This document shows, piece after piece, positions 1-8,070 of a DNA stretch of 64,000 nucleotides (positions within the stretch are counted from its first letter, which is position 1; the number at the start of each line of letters is the position of its first letter). This stretch comes from Pseudomonas alkylphenolica. GTDB lineage: Bacteria > Pseudomonadota > Gammaproteobacteria > Pseudomonadales > Pseudomonadaceae. The position numbers and the translations under genes are program-made. Under the pieces are notes generated by a model, which ran no database searches, was not told the DNA's origin, and saw nothing but the letters and a program-made list of their open reading frames with translations. The stretch is from the NCBI RefSeq assembly GCF_016009175.1, contig NZ_JADUCM010000001.1, positions 124,001 to 188,000 of the forward strand, read 5' to 3'.

Positions 1-29
1 ATTTTCGCGTCGCTGGCGCTGGCCGTGCC

Positions 30-57
30 TTGTCAATTCTCAGGCCATTGCTATATT
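30..57 (+). promoter_or_regulatory. Candidate sigma-70 promoter of the exopolysaccharide operon
   Basis: A TTGTCA hexamer (30-35) and a TATATT hexamer (52-57) are separated by 16 bases, a fair match to the -35/-10 consensus. Transcription would begin near 64 and give a leader of about 175 bases before the first gene. That leader has a GC-rich hairpin (GGCCCC at 121-126 pairing with GGGGCC at 137-142) but no T tract. The promoter assignment is inference from hexamers only. Confidence 0.35.
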
Positions 58-239
58 CCAGTAGACCCCGCCACAGGCCGGCAATGCTGGTCACGGCGGG
101 TGGGCATTACGCGTTAATCGGGCCCCCGGGACGGTCGGGGCCATCGCAGCCGGCAGGTGTGGCTGCGAAGCGGAGCGAGAGGTTGTGTGTTGTTCTCATT
201 TAGTGCTCTTTGCATGGCTACTTGGCCGGAGGGAACCTG

Positions 240-797
240 ATGAAGCGTTCAATATTTTCTGCGCTCTGCCTGCTGCTGGTCTGGTCCGGTACGAGCAGCG
301 CCACCGAAAGTAGCGCGTCTTACGTGCTTAGCCCTGGCGACAGGGTCCTGGTTTCGGTCTGGCAAGAAGACAGCCTGCGTCAAGAAACCACCGTACTCCC
401 CGATGGCACTATCACCTTCCCGCTGGCGGGCTCAATCGATGTGCGCGGCCTTGATGCCGCGGCCGTTGCGCAGAAAGTTGCCGCCAAACTTGAAAAATTC
501 CTTCCCGATCCGAACGTCAGTGTTGTCATTACCAGCACGGCCGGTAATCTCGTCTATGTGCAGGGCAAGGTGATCAAGCCGGGCCCGGTACCGATGGCGG
601 GGCCGACCGCAGTACTGCAGGCGCTGAGCATGTCTGGCGGGTTGGACAAGTTTGCCGACGAGAGCGAGATCAAAGTGGTTCGCCAAAAAGGCAGCCGTCA
701 GGAGATACTGCCTGTGCATTACAAGGATCTGGTCTCCGGGCGTGACATGTCCACCAACATCCAACTTCAGGCCGGCGATACGCTGGTCGTACCTTAA
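240..797 (+). CDS. Short Wza-like polysaccharide export (OPX) protein
   Basis: Periplasmic polysaccharide-export protein of the Poly_export/SLBB type. The ATG at 240 is chosen because GGAGGGA lies just upstream and a typical signal peptide follows (MKRSIF...SSA, cleaved near residue 21). The export domain is about residues 27-100 (YVLSPGDRVLVSVW, LPDGTITFPLAG), followed by one SLBB-type domain to the C-terminus (VYVQGKVIKPGPVP). At 185 residues it is half the length of E. coli Wza, has no lipobox cysteine at the cleavage site and no C-terminal outer-membrane helix. It therefore cannot build the outer-membrane pore alone, which fits the beta-barrel gene that follows. It probably docks on the Wzz protein encoded third in the operon. 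Confidence 0.88.
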   Translation: MKRSIFSALCLLLVWSGTSSATESSASYVLSPGDRVLVSVWQEDSLRQETTVLPDGTITFPLAGSIDVRGLDAAAVAQKVAAKLEKFLPDPNVSVVITSTAGNLVYVQGKVIKPGPVPMAGPTAVLQALSMSGGLDKFADESEIKVVRQKGSRQEILPVHYKDLVSGRDMSTNIQLQAGDTLVVP

Positions 798-823
798 ATT
801 CACTTTAACTATTAAGTCTTCTA

Positions 824-1939
824 GTGCCTCTAATAAGAACTACCGGTGTTGTAACGGCAATTCTGTGTTTGCCGTATCCGATCATGGCTCAAGCCGCCGT
901 TTGGCAGTCTTCAGCCGTTGTGCCCACGACAGTCGAGTACGACAGCAACCCGTTGCTGTTGACGTCGCAAGAGAAGGGGGTGACGCGCACGATCATCGCC
1001 CCCGACTTCAGCCTGGTGGGCACCTATGGGCGTGACGAATTGCGAATGGGGCTGGGGGTGCAGGTGATGCGCTCATCCGACACGTCAATCGTTGACGACC
1101 GTGAAGACCCCAGTGTGTTGCTGGGCTGGCAACGCGAGACGGATCGCGGGCGTTTTGGCCTCAAGGGTCAATACATCGAAAGCTCGACCTTGTCGGGTGC
1201 CGTCCAGGATACCGGGGTGGTCGCCACCGACGGTACGCAAAAGATGTCGATGCTCACCGCCAACTGGAGTAGCGCCATTACCGAGCGCAGCACGTTGGAG
1301 AACGAGACCACGTACAGCCATGCGCGTTACGACATCAATACCCTGACCGGCTACGACGAGCTGGGCACGGTCCTGACCTGGAACTATGCCTGGAGTGAGC
1401 GCACGACGCTCTACACCGGGGTCGGCGCCCGGCGTTATGAGCCGCAGGACGACACCACCGCTTCGGCCTCCAACAGCTACACCCCGCTCGTGGGGGTGAA
1501 ATACCAACTCTCCGAGCGCTGGGAAACTGACGTGCATGCGGGGGTGAACAAGGTCTCTGGCGACGATGGCGGGCAGCGCGGTGAAGGCGGGGTTTCCCTG
1601 CGCTACACCGGCGATCTTGCCGATGCGCGCTTGAGCGCCGAACGTAGCACCGTCGCCAGTGCAGAGGGCGGGTTCGCCGAGATCGACACGGTGCGCGGTA
1701 TCTGGAGTTACGCCGCCACCGAGCTCACCCGTGTCGGCCTTGATGCGGCGTGGCAAGACAGCAAGGGGCAAACGCCAAACACCTTGCAAACCTACGGCGC
1801 CTGGGCCAGTCGAGAATTTTCGCCTTTTTGCGATCTGCGCCTATCGTTGCAATACAAGGAGCGCCAGCAGGACAACCTGCCGGATGCTGAAGGCACCATC
1901 GTTGGACTGACCCTGACCTATAGATTTCCCGACCTCTGA
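824..1939 (+). CDS. Outer-membrane beta-barrel protein of the exopolysaccharide export system (Wzp-like)
   Basis: A 371-residue protein read from a GTG start at 824. That start gives a convincing signal peptide (cleavage near AQA-AVW, residue 24); an internal ATG at 884 would lose it. The mature protein is a run of alternating polar/hydrophobic strands with aromatic girdle residues (LRMGLGVQVM, RGRFGLKGQYIES, WNYAWSERTTLYTGVGARRY, LRLSLQYKERQ, GLTLTYRFPDL), typical of a barrel of roughly 16-18 strands. It lies between the short OPX gene and the Wzz gene, only 26 bases after the former. The likely role is the outer-membrane pore for the polymer. Similar proteins are often annotated only as outer membrane beta-barrel protein. 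Confidence 0.75.
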   Translation: MPLIRTTGVVTAILCLPYPIMAQAAVWQSSAVVPTTVEYDSNPLLLTSQEKGVTRTIIAPDFSLVGTYGRDELRMGLGVQVMRSSDTSIVDDREDPSVLLGWQRETDRGRFGLKGQYIESSTLSGAVQDTGVVATDGTQKMSMLTANWSSAITERSTLENETTYSHARYDINTLTGYDELGTVLTWNYAWSERTTLYTGVGARRYEPQDDTTASASNSYTPLVGVKYQLSERWETDVHAGVNKVSGDDGGQRGEGGVSLRYTGDLADARLSAERSTVASAEGGFAEIDTVRGIWSYAATELTRVGLDAAWQDSKGQTPNTLQTYGAWASREFSPFCDLRLSLQYKERQQDNLPDAEGTIVGLTLTYRFPDL

Positions 1940-1958
1940 CTCTCGGCATGGTGGCCCC

Positions 1959-3524
1959 ATGAAATCTGACTACGAGCTGTCCCTCAACGACTACATCGCG
2001 ATTATCAAGGACCGTGCCCTGTTGTTGGGGATTAGCATCGTGGTGATTCTCGCGGTGACGGTGGCGGTGGCCGTCATGGTGCCGCCGCTGTATCAGTCCA
2101 CGGGGACCATTCTCGTGGAGTCGCAGCAGATTTCTCCGGACCTGGTGTCAGCCAACAACAATAGCTTCGCCGATGAGCGCATCGAGGTGATCCGTCAGCG
2201 GGTCATGACCCGCGACAACCTGTTGCGCATCATCGACAAGTACGGGTTGTACGCCGACAAGGGCAAGCGCTTCAGCGAGTCCGACAAGATCGACCAGATG
2301 CGCAATGCCATCGTGGTTGCCACGCTCAGTACCTATGTCAAAGGGCGGGGGGAGGCGACCGTGGCCTTCAACGTGTCCTTTGAGCACAAGCGCGCCGATG
2401 TGGCCAAGGACGTTGCCAACGAACTGGTTACCTTGTTCCTTAACGAAAACCTCAAGCAGCGTACCGAGCGGGCCAGCGAAACCACCGAGTTCCTCACCCA
2501 GGAGGCCAACAAGCTCGGTGCCGAACTGGCCAGCCTGGAAAACCAGCTGGCCGACTTCAAGCAGGCCCATGCCAATGCCTTGCCCGAACACCAGGCGTTG
2601 CGCATGAGCATGTTGTCGCGCTCTGAACTCGAGTTCCGGGAGGTCGATCGCGACTACAAGGCGGCGCAGGAAGAGTTGCGCTACATGGAGCTGGAGCTGT
2701 CGGCAGCCAATGCCGGCCTCGCCACCAAGGCGGACGGCAGCCGGCCAACGCCGGCAGAGCAGCAGCAAGACTTGCCCACCCTGAAGGCCGAGTACGCACA
2801 GCTGTTGACCCGATATAAAGAAGCGCACCCGGATGTGGTGGCGGTCAAACGCAAGATCCAGGCGCTTGAAGCAACCGGCGGCAAAGGCGCGACCACTTCG
2901 ACGGTGAGCCTGGACGTAGCCCGGGTACGCACCCGCATCAGTGCTGCGCAGGAACGTATTGCTTCACTGGCCGAACAGAAGCGCCAGCTGGTGAAGAAGA
3001 TGGAAGGCTACGAGGCCGAGATTCTTGAAGCGCCGCAAGTCGAGCGTGGCCTGGTGACCCTGATGCGTGACCATGACAACGCGCGCAAGAAGTATGAAGA
3101 AATTCGGGCCAAGGAAATGGGCGCGAAAATTACCGAAAGCCTGGAGCAGGAGAACAAGGCAGAGCGTTTTGTTCTGCTCGAGCCGCCACTGATGCCAGAG
3201 AAACCGGTCAAACCCAACCGCAAGAAAATTGTCGCACTGGGCATGGTACTGGCACCGGCAGGTGGCGCTGCACTGGTGATGCTGCTTGAGATGCTCAACC
3301 AGCGCGTGCGCGGTGTGGGCGCCCTGGAGAGTGTGGTGGGTAAACGGGTACTGGTAGCCATTCCGTATATTTCGACGCAAGCGGAGCTGGCACAGCGCAA
3401 GAAGTGGCGAAAGCTGCTGATTGTCGCAGGTGTGTTACTAGTGGCTATCCTGTTAGTACTGGTACACCTGCTGTACATGCCTCTGGACCTGCTGCTGTTT
3501 AAAGCTATGGCTCGGTTTGAATAG
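1959..3524 (+). CDS. Wzz-family chain-length determinant / polysaccharide co-polymerase
   Basis: Inner-membrane co-polymerase of 521 residues that sets polymer length and links the periplasmic OPX protein to cytoplasmic machinery. There is a transmembrane helix at about 21-41, the Wzz domain, a long alpha-helical coiled-coil region at about 165-370, and the proline-rich segment typical of Wzz (LEPPLMPEKPVKPN) just before a second helix at about 425-445. A third hydrophobic helix near 490-510 is additional. There is no Walker motif, so the kinase is a separate polypeptide encoded next, as in CapA/CapB-type pairs rather than fused Wzc. It starts 20 bases after the barrel gene. Confidence 0.88.
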   Translation: MKSDYELSLNDYIAIIKDRALLLGISIVVILAVTVAVAVMVPPLYQSTGTILVESQQISPDLVSANNNSFADERIEVIRQRVMTRDNLLRIIDKYGLYADKGKRFSESDKIDQMRNAIVVATLSTYVKGRGEATVAFNVSFEHKRADVAKDVANELVTLFLNENLKQRTERASETTEFLTQEANKLGAELASLENQLADFKQAHANALPEHQALRMSMLSRSELEFREVDRDYKAAQEELRYMELELSAANAGLATKADGSRPTPAEQQQDLPTLKAEYAQLLTRYKEAHPDVVAVKRKIQALEATGGKGATTSTVSLDVARVRTRISAAQERIASLAEQKRQLVKKMEGYEAEILEAPQVERGLVTLMRDHDNARKKYEEIRAKEMGAKITESLEQENKAERFVLLEPPLMPEKPVKPNRKKIVALGMVLAPAGGAALVMLLEMLNQRVRGVGALESVVGKRVLVAIPYISTQAELAQRKKWRKLLIVAGVLLVAILLVLVHLLYMPLDLLLFKAMARFE

Positions 3525-3535
3525 GGAAAGTAGCG

Positions 3536-4342
3536 ATGGACAGGATTACGCCGGCTGTTGGAAAAAATGTTCACCCGGTCACCCCAGGCTCGGCGGAGGC
3601 ATCGCTTGTGACGCCTTCGGTAGAGCCGACGGAAGCACTGGGGCAATTCGACTACGTGCGCACCCGGGTCGTGCCCTTGCGGGCAGAGCACCTCGAGCGC
3701 CATCGTATTGTCGCCTACAACAAAAACTCGAACATGAGTTGGGCCTTTGACCTGTTGCGCACCCAGGTGCTGCAGACCATGGAGGAGAACGGCTGGCGCA
3801 CGCTGGCGATCACCTCGCCGACACCCGAGGCGGGTAAAACCGTCCTGGCGATCAACCTGGCCATGAGTATTGCCCACCACACCACCAAGACGGCGCTGCT
3901 GGTGGACTTTGACTTGCGTCGGCCACGGGTCGGCAGCAGCCTCGGGTTGCCAATGGACAAGTCGCTCAATGAACTGCTCGCCAACAAGGCCGGGCTAGAA
4001 GAGGTCCTGGTCAACCCGACACTGCCACGCTTTGTCGTGCTGCCCACCCGTGAGCCGATTGCGCTGTCCACCGAGATGCTGTCATCGCCAAAGGTGAACA
4101 ACCTGATCAGCGATCTGCGCGAACGCTATGACTCGCGCATCTGCATCTTCGACCTGCCGCCGCTGCTCAGTTCCGACGACGCGATCACGGTATTGCCCAA
4201 GTTCGACTGCGTGCTGTTGGTGGTGGCCAACGGGGTGAACAGCAAGAAAGAGATCGAAGACTGCCTGTATCACCTGGCGACAGCCAACCTGATCGGTTCG
4301 GTGTTGAACAAGGCGGAGCCGCAAACGCGCTCCTACTATTGA
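3536..4342 (+). CDS. BY-kinase (CpsD/CapB-like tyrosine autokinase)
   Basis: Cytoplasmic bacterial tyrosine kinase of 268 residues that partners the preceding Wzz protein. Walker A is SPTPEAGKT (94-102), Walker A' is LLVDFDLRR (121-129, with VDFD in place of the usual IDAD), and Walker B is ICIFDLPPL (about 202-210). The protein ends in SYY, a minimal version of the C-terminal tyrosine cluster phosphorylated in this family. An N-terminal extension of about 60 residues has no clear motif. It begins 11 bases after the Wzz gene and closes the rightward operon. Cycling between phosphorylated and dephosphorylated states probably controls polymer export; no matching phosphatase gene is seen. Confidence 0.86.
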   Translation: MDRITPAVGKNVHPVTPGSAEASLVTPSVEPTEALGQFDYVRTRVVPLRAEHLERHRIVAYNKNSNMSWAFDLLRTQVLQTMEENGWRTLAITSPTPEAGKTVLAINLAMSIAHHTTKTALLVDFDLRRPRVGSSLGLPMDKSLNELLANKAGLEEVLVNPTLPRFVVLPTREPIALSTEMLSSPKVNNLISDLRERYDSRICIFDLPPLLSSDDAITVLPKFDCVLLVVANGVNSKKEIEDCLYHLATANLIGSVLNKAEPQTRSYY

Positions 4343-4354
4343 ATGCGGGTGCGC

Positions 4355-4401
4355 TACCCCTGGTGTCTGGGCTTTGCTTGCAAGCCTTAATGCCAGGGGT
4401 A
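4355..4401. terminator. Stem-loop between convergent kinase and epimerase genes
   Basis: TACCCCTGG (4355-4363) pairs exactly with CCAGGGGTA (4393-4401), and a second stem (GGCTT at 4370-4374 with AAGCC at 4382-4386) is nested inside. It sits where two convergent operons end and overlaps the last codons of the epimerase. There is no T tract on either strand, so it may be a bidirectional terminator of low strength or only an RNA-stabilising hairpin. Confidence 0.4.
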
Positions 4402-5349
4402 TTGCTGTTCCCAGTTCCAGGCGTGGGTGACGATTTCTTCAAGTGACGCATGCTGCGGCTGCCAGCCGAGCACGGCGTTGGCCTTGCTGGCGTCGGCCAC
4501 CAGTCGTGGCGGGTCGCCGGCACGTCGTGGCGCAAGGCTGATGTTGATCTGACGCCCCGTGACGGCGCAGGCAGTATCGATCACCTGTTGCACGGAAAAG
4601 CCCTGGCCATTGCCGAGGTTGAACGCGGTGCTCGTTCCGCCCGACTGCAGGTAGTCCACCGCCAGTGAATGCGCGGACACCAGGTCGGCTACGTGGACAT
4701 AGTCACGTATGCAGGTGCCGTCCGGGGTGCTGTAGTCATGGCCAAACACGGTGATGGTGGCGCGGCGGCCGGATGCGGCTTGCAGGATAAGCGGTAGCAG
4801 GTGGGTTTCCGGTTCGTGGCATTCGCCCAGTTGCCCGTCAGGGTCGGCGCCGGCGGCGTTGAAATAACGCAGGCACACCGACTTCAATCCGTAGGCGCAG
4901 TCAAAGTCTTCGAGTATCTGCTCCACCATCCACTTGCTGCGCCCATAGGGGTTGATCGGCGCCTTGGGATGTTCTTCGTCGATCGGCACATACTGCGGGT
5001 CGCCATACACGGCCGCACTGGATGAGAAGATCAAGTGCTTGATGCCGGCGCGCACCATCGCCTGCAGCAGTGTCAGGGTCGCCGCTACGTTGTTCTGGTA
5101 GTACTTGCCCGGGTCGCTGACAGACTCGCCCACCTGAATGAACGACGCGAAGTGGAACACCGCATCAAACTGATATTCGGCAAATAGCGCATCCAGGGCG
5201 CGCACATCGGCGATGTCGAGGCCTACCCATTTGATCCTGGGCGCCGTAGGTTCGATGTCTGCCACTACCACATCGTGACCTGCATCGAGCAGGTGCTTGA
5301 CCATGTGCGAACCGATGTAGCCTGCACCGCCGACAACCAGAAACTTCAT
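4387..5349 (-). CDS. galE: UDP-glucose 4-epimerase
   Basis: Extended short-chain dehydrogenase/reductase that interconverts UDP-glucose and UDP-galactose (or the N-acetyl forms) using bound NAD. The NAD-binding GGAGYIG is at 7-13, the catalytic serine lies in FSSSAAVYG (near 111), and YxxxK is Y135/K139. The start at 5349 is preceded by AGGAGG at ideal distance; an upstream in-frame methionine has no such site. At 320 residues it is slightly shorter than E. coli GalE (338). It is the last of three leftward genes (polymerase, hydrolase, epimerase) and so probably supplies a nucleotide sugar to the exopolysaccharide. Substrate preference cannot be read from sequence alone. Confidence 0.9.
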   Translation of the reverse strand: MKFLVVGGAGYIGSHMVKHLLDAGHDVVVADIEPTAPRIKWVGLDIADVRALDALFAEYQFDAVFHFASFIQVGESVSDPGKYYQNNVAATLTLLQAMVRAGIKHLIFSSSAAVYGDPQYVPIDEEHPKAPINPYGRSKWMVEQILEDFDCAYGLKSVCLRYFNAAGADPDGQLGECHEPETHLLPLILQAASGRRATITVFGHDYSTPDGTCIRDYVHVADLVSAHSLAVDYLQSGGTSTAFNLGNGQGFSVQQVIDTACAVTGRQINISLAPRRAGDPPRLVADASKANAVLGWQPQHASLEEIVTHAWNWEQQYPWH

Positions 5350-5463
5350 CCAAACCTCCTGGAATCTGTTGTTGTACAAATCGTCCCTAAAAAGCGGGTT
5401 GCGGTGCTACGTGATCAGGCGTTTACGACACAGGCCTCCAGTGACTGTAGATGGCGATATGCC

Positions 5464-8070
5464 CTATTTCAAGAACAGCCAATTGGACATCTGCTGGCCA
5501 TCAAAGCTGATCAGGTAGCGCCCATCCTGGTAGCTCACCGGCAGTTCTTTGGGCGGTGAAGCGGCGCTGTGGCTGAACAGCTTCAGGCCCTTGGCGGCCT
5601 TGATGCTGAGCGTGCCTTCGAGAGGCTCGACATTGAACGGTGTCTTGTCGTTTTCCTTGGGAACCGCCCGGGTACCGAGGGATATCAGCAACTCGCGCGA
5701 CTGGCCGAGCGGTTTGGCATCCAGGCTTTGCACCACGACACTGGCGTAGGCGGTTTTCACCCTGACCTCGATGGTGCCCAGGCTGATCGATTGGCCACCC
5801 AGCCAGCCGGTGGCGGCCTGGGTCAGCGGTGTGTCGATGGTGTAGAGGCCTTGTTGCCAGTTGCGCTTGAGCTCACCGGTGTCGGAGGTTGCCTCGTTGG
5901 CGCCTGCGTCCAGCAGCGACTGGTCAGGGTCATGCAGCACCTTGGCATCTGCGGGAATCACGCTGGGCTGCAACCAGGGCAGCGCGGGTGTTGGCGGCAT
6001 GGCGATCTGCAGCTTGCCTTTCTCCATGGCGGTGCGCAGCAGTACCGACTCGCTCGGCGAGATCGAGCGGTTGAACAGGGTGTCGGCGCTGGGGGCGAAG
6101 ACGTAGCGGGTGTTGGCTTCGTGGACATCGCCACGGCGATAGAGCAAGGCAGCGGCGGGGAGGGTGGCAAGCAACGCCGGGTCATTGTAGGCGTGCCAGT
6201 TGTCCGCCGACTGCCAGGCTTTGTTGAACGCTTGCTGGCTGTAGGCATATTGCATCAGCGCATCCCAGCCCTGATAGCTGGCGGTGCCGGCCACATACAG
6301 TGGCAACGAGTGGCGGTCCGGCACGGGGAACGGCTCGGCGTTCCACTCGGTGACGGTGAGCGGCGTGTTCACCACCTGGGCGGCGCCCAGCCAGTTGATC
6401 ATGCCGTCGCTGGTCAGCGGGTTTTTCTCCAGCTGGCCCAGGCCACCATAGCTGTGGGCATCGATCACATCGCCCGTGGTCAGCGCCGGTAACGAACTCA
6501 GGCCATTGCCGCCCCAGGTGCTGGTGGTGGCGATAGGAACCTTGACCCCAAGGCTGCGCAAGTGCTCGATCATGTCGACGTTGAAGCGGTGCTCCAGGTC
6601 GTTCAGAAACAGCTTGGACGGGCCGTGCTCCCAACTGCGCCAGGTCTTGTCTTCGGGCAGGTCGTGGCGTGCGGCAAAGGCCTTGGCCTCGTCCATGAAC
6701 AGCCGGCTGTGCTTGGGCACCTCTTTGTCCGGCAGCAGGGCATTGCCGAAGTGGTGGGTGATGTCGTTCTCGTTGGTGATCAGCACGGCGGCAATTGCCG
6801 GATCATCCTTGTAGGCAAGGCCGGTGTAGGCGTTCACATGAGTCAGGTAGTCCTGGGCAAAGCGTTTCATCGCCTGTTGTATGCTCAGGTTCACATAGGC
6901 ATAGCCTTTGAGTTCGGTGCTGCGCTCACCCTTGGCCAGCTCGTCAAAGCCGTAAATGTTGTCTTTGGCCACGAGGGGGCGCTGAACATGCAGGTCGAGC
7001 CAGACATAAATGCCTTCGTCCTTGAGGCATTTGATCCACAAGTCGATCTTGCGCTGCGACTCGGCACTCAAGTGCTGGGTGTCTTCGATCAGCGGGCCGT
7101 CACCGTAGGTGTTGCCGAAAATATTCGGGCTGACCCAGGCCGAGTCATGGTGGTGCAGGCGGACCAGGTTGAAGCCCAGGGCAGACAGGCGTTTGGCCTG
7201 CAGCCTGATTTCCTCGTCAGGGGATTTGAAGATCGCGAACGCTGACAGGTTGGTGCCCCAGAAGCGGGCGGGCGTGTTGTCGGCAAACTGCAGCTGTTCG
7301 CCGGCGGCCTTGACGAAGCCGCGTTTGCCAGCGGGTTTTTCCTGGGCGTTGAGAAACGACAGATCGACCGGTGACGTGCCCCAGTCCAGCTGGTCGTCTG
7401 GCCATTTGCTGGTGTCTGCCAGGCCAAAGCGTTCGGTGGTGGTAGGGCCCAGGGCAATATCGCCGGTCAGGCTCAGCTGGGCCTTGATCTGCTGGCGGCC
7501 GGGGGTGATGGTGTCCTTGTAGAAAAACGCACGGATTTCATCGCTGTTGCCACGCTCGAAGTACACCGTCGCCAGCGGTGGCTCGAAACGCATCTCGACC
7601 CGGCGTGCCTGCGTACCCCAGGCCCAGCCGCGGTTGTCGGGCAGCAACACCGGCTCACCCATGTCCCCGCCAAACAGCGCCGGGTCGAACTGGAACATGA
7701 TGCCGCCGCCTTTAATCCACCATTGCTTGCTGTGGGCGTCGAGGTCGAATGTCCAGGTCAAGGTCTGCGGGTTTTCCTTGCGTACCTCTGCCGCGAGGTC
7801 GAAGTCCAGGTCCTTGTTCTTGCCTGCCAGGCTGTAGCTGTAGGGGCCGTTGACCTTGAGCCCGCCGTAGAAGCCGGTCCAGTTCCAGTTTGCCGCCCAG
7901 AAGTTGAATTTCGCCTGCATCGCCGGGCCACCGCCGCGGGTGATGCCGGGCAGGCCGGTCTGTTCATTGACGCTGACGACCCAGTCCGACGCCACGCTTG
8001 CAAGCGGCAATACGAACAGGCCAACGAGCGCCGAAGCCCGCATCAAGGGGCGCAGTGTGGTCATGGGCAT
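5464..8070 (-). CDS. Secreted glycoside hydrolase, clan GH-A (GH5-like cellulase fold)
   Basis: An 868-residue exported protein. It begins with a signal peptide (cleaved near VAS-DWVV), a beta-rich N-terminal region of about 230 residues, then a TIM-barrel with the clan-A signature: FWGTNLSAFAIF, LGFNLVRLHHHD, an acid/base glutamate in LITNEND (E434), and a nucleophile glutamate in VTEWNAEPF (E575). A beta-sandwich tail follows. The ATG at 8070 overlaps the TAA of the upstream polymerase gene by one base; a second in-frame ATG at 8064 is also possible. By analogy with PslG and other hydrolases encoded in exopolysaccharide loci, it probably trims or releases polymer in the periplasm. Linkage specificity is unknown. 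Confidence 0.8.
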   Translation of the reverse strand: MPMTTLRPLMRASALVGLFVLPLASVASDWVVSVNEQTGLPGITRGGGPAMQAKFNFWAANWNWTGFYGGLKVNGPYSYSLAGKNKDLDFDLAAEVRKENPQTLTWTFDLDAHSKQWWIKGGGIMFQFDPALFGGDMGEPVLLPDNRGWAWGTQARRVEMRFEPPLATVYFERGNSDEIRAFFYKDTITPGRQQIKAQLSLTGDIALGPTTTERFGLADTSKWPDDQLDWGTSPVDLSFLNAQEKPAGKRGFVKAAGEQLQFADNTPARFWGTNLSAFAIFKSPDEEIRLQAKRLSALGFNLVRLHHHDSAWVSPNIFGNTYGDGPLIEDTQHLSAESQRKIDLWIKCLKDEGIYVWLDLHVQRPLVAKDNIYGFDELAKGERSTELKGYAYVNLSIQQAMKRFAQDYLTHVNAYTGLAYKDDPAIAAVLITNENDITHHFGNALLPDKEVPKHSRLFMDEAKAFAARHDLPEDKTWRSWEHGPSKLFLNDLEHRFNVDMIEHLRSLGVKVPIATTSTWGGNGLSSLPALTTGDVIDAHSYGGLGQLEKNPLTSDGMINWLGAAQVVNTPLTVTEWNAEPFPVPDRHSLPLYVAGTASYQGWDALMQYAYSQQAFNKAWQSADNWHAYNDPALLATLPAAALLYRRGDVHEANTRYVFAPSADTLFNRSISPSESVLLRTAMEKGKLQIAMPPTPALPWLQPSVIPADAKVLHDPDQSLLDAGANEATSDTGELKRNWQQGLYTIDTPLTQAATGWLGGQSISLGTIEVRVKTAYASVVVQSLDAKPLGQSRELLISLGTRAVPKENDKTPFNVEPLEGTLSIKAAKGLKLFSHSAASPPKELPVSYQDGRYLISFDGQQMSNWLFLK

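Noticed and set aside
3008..3880. 290-codon minus-strand frame
   Set aside because: Antisense to the Wzz and BY-kinase genes, which have clear motifs and ribosome-binding sites.
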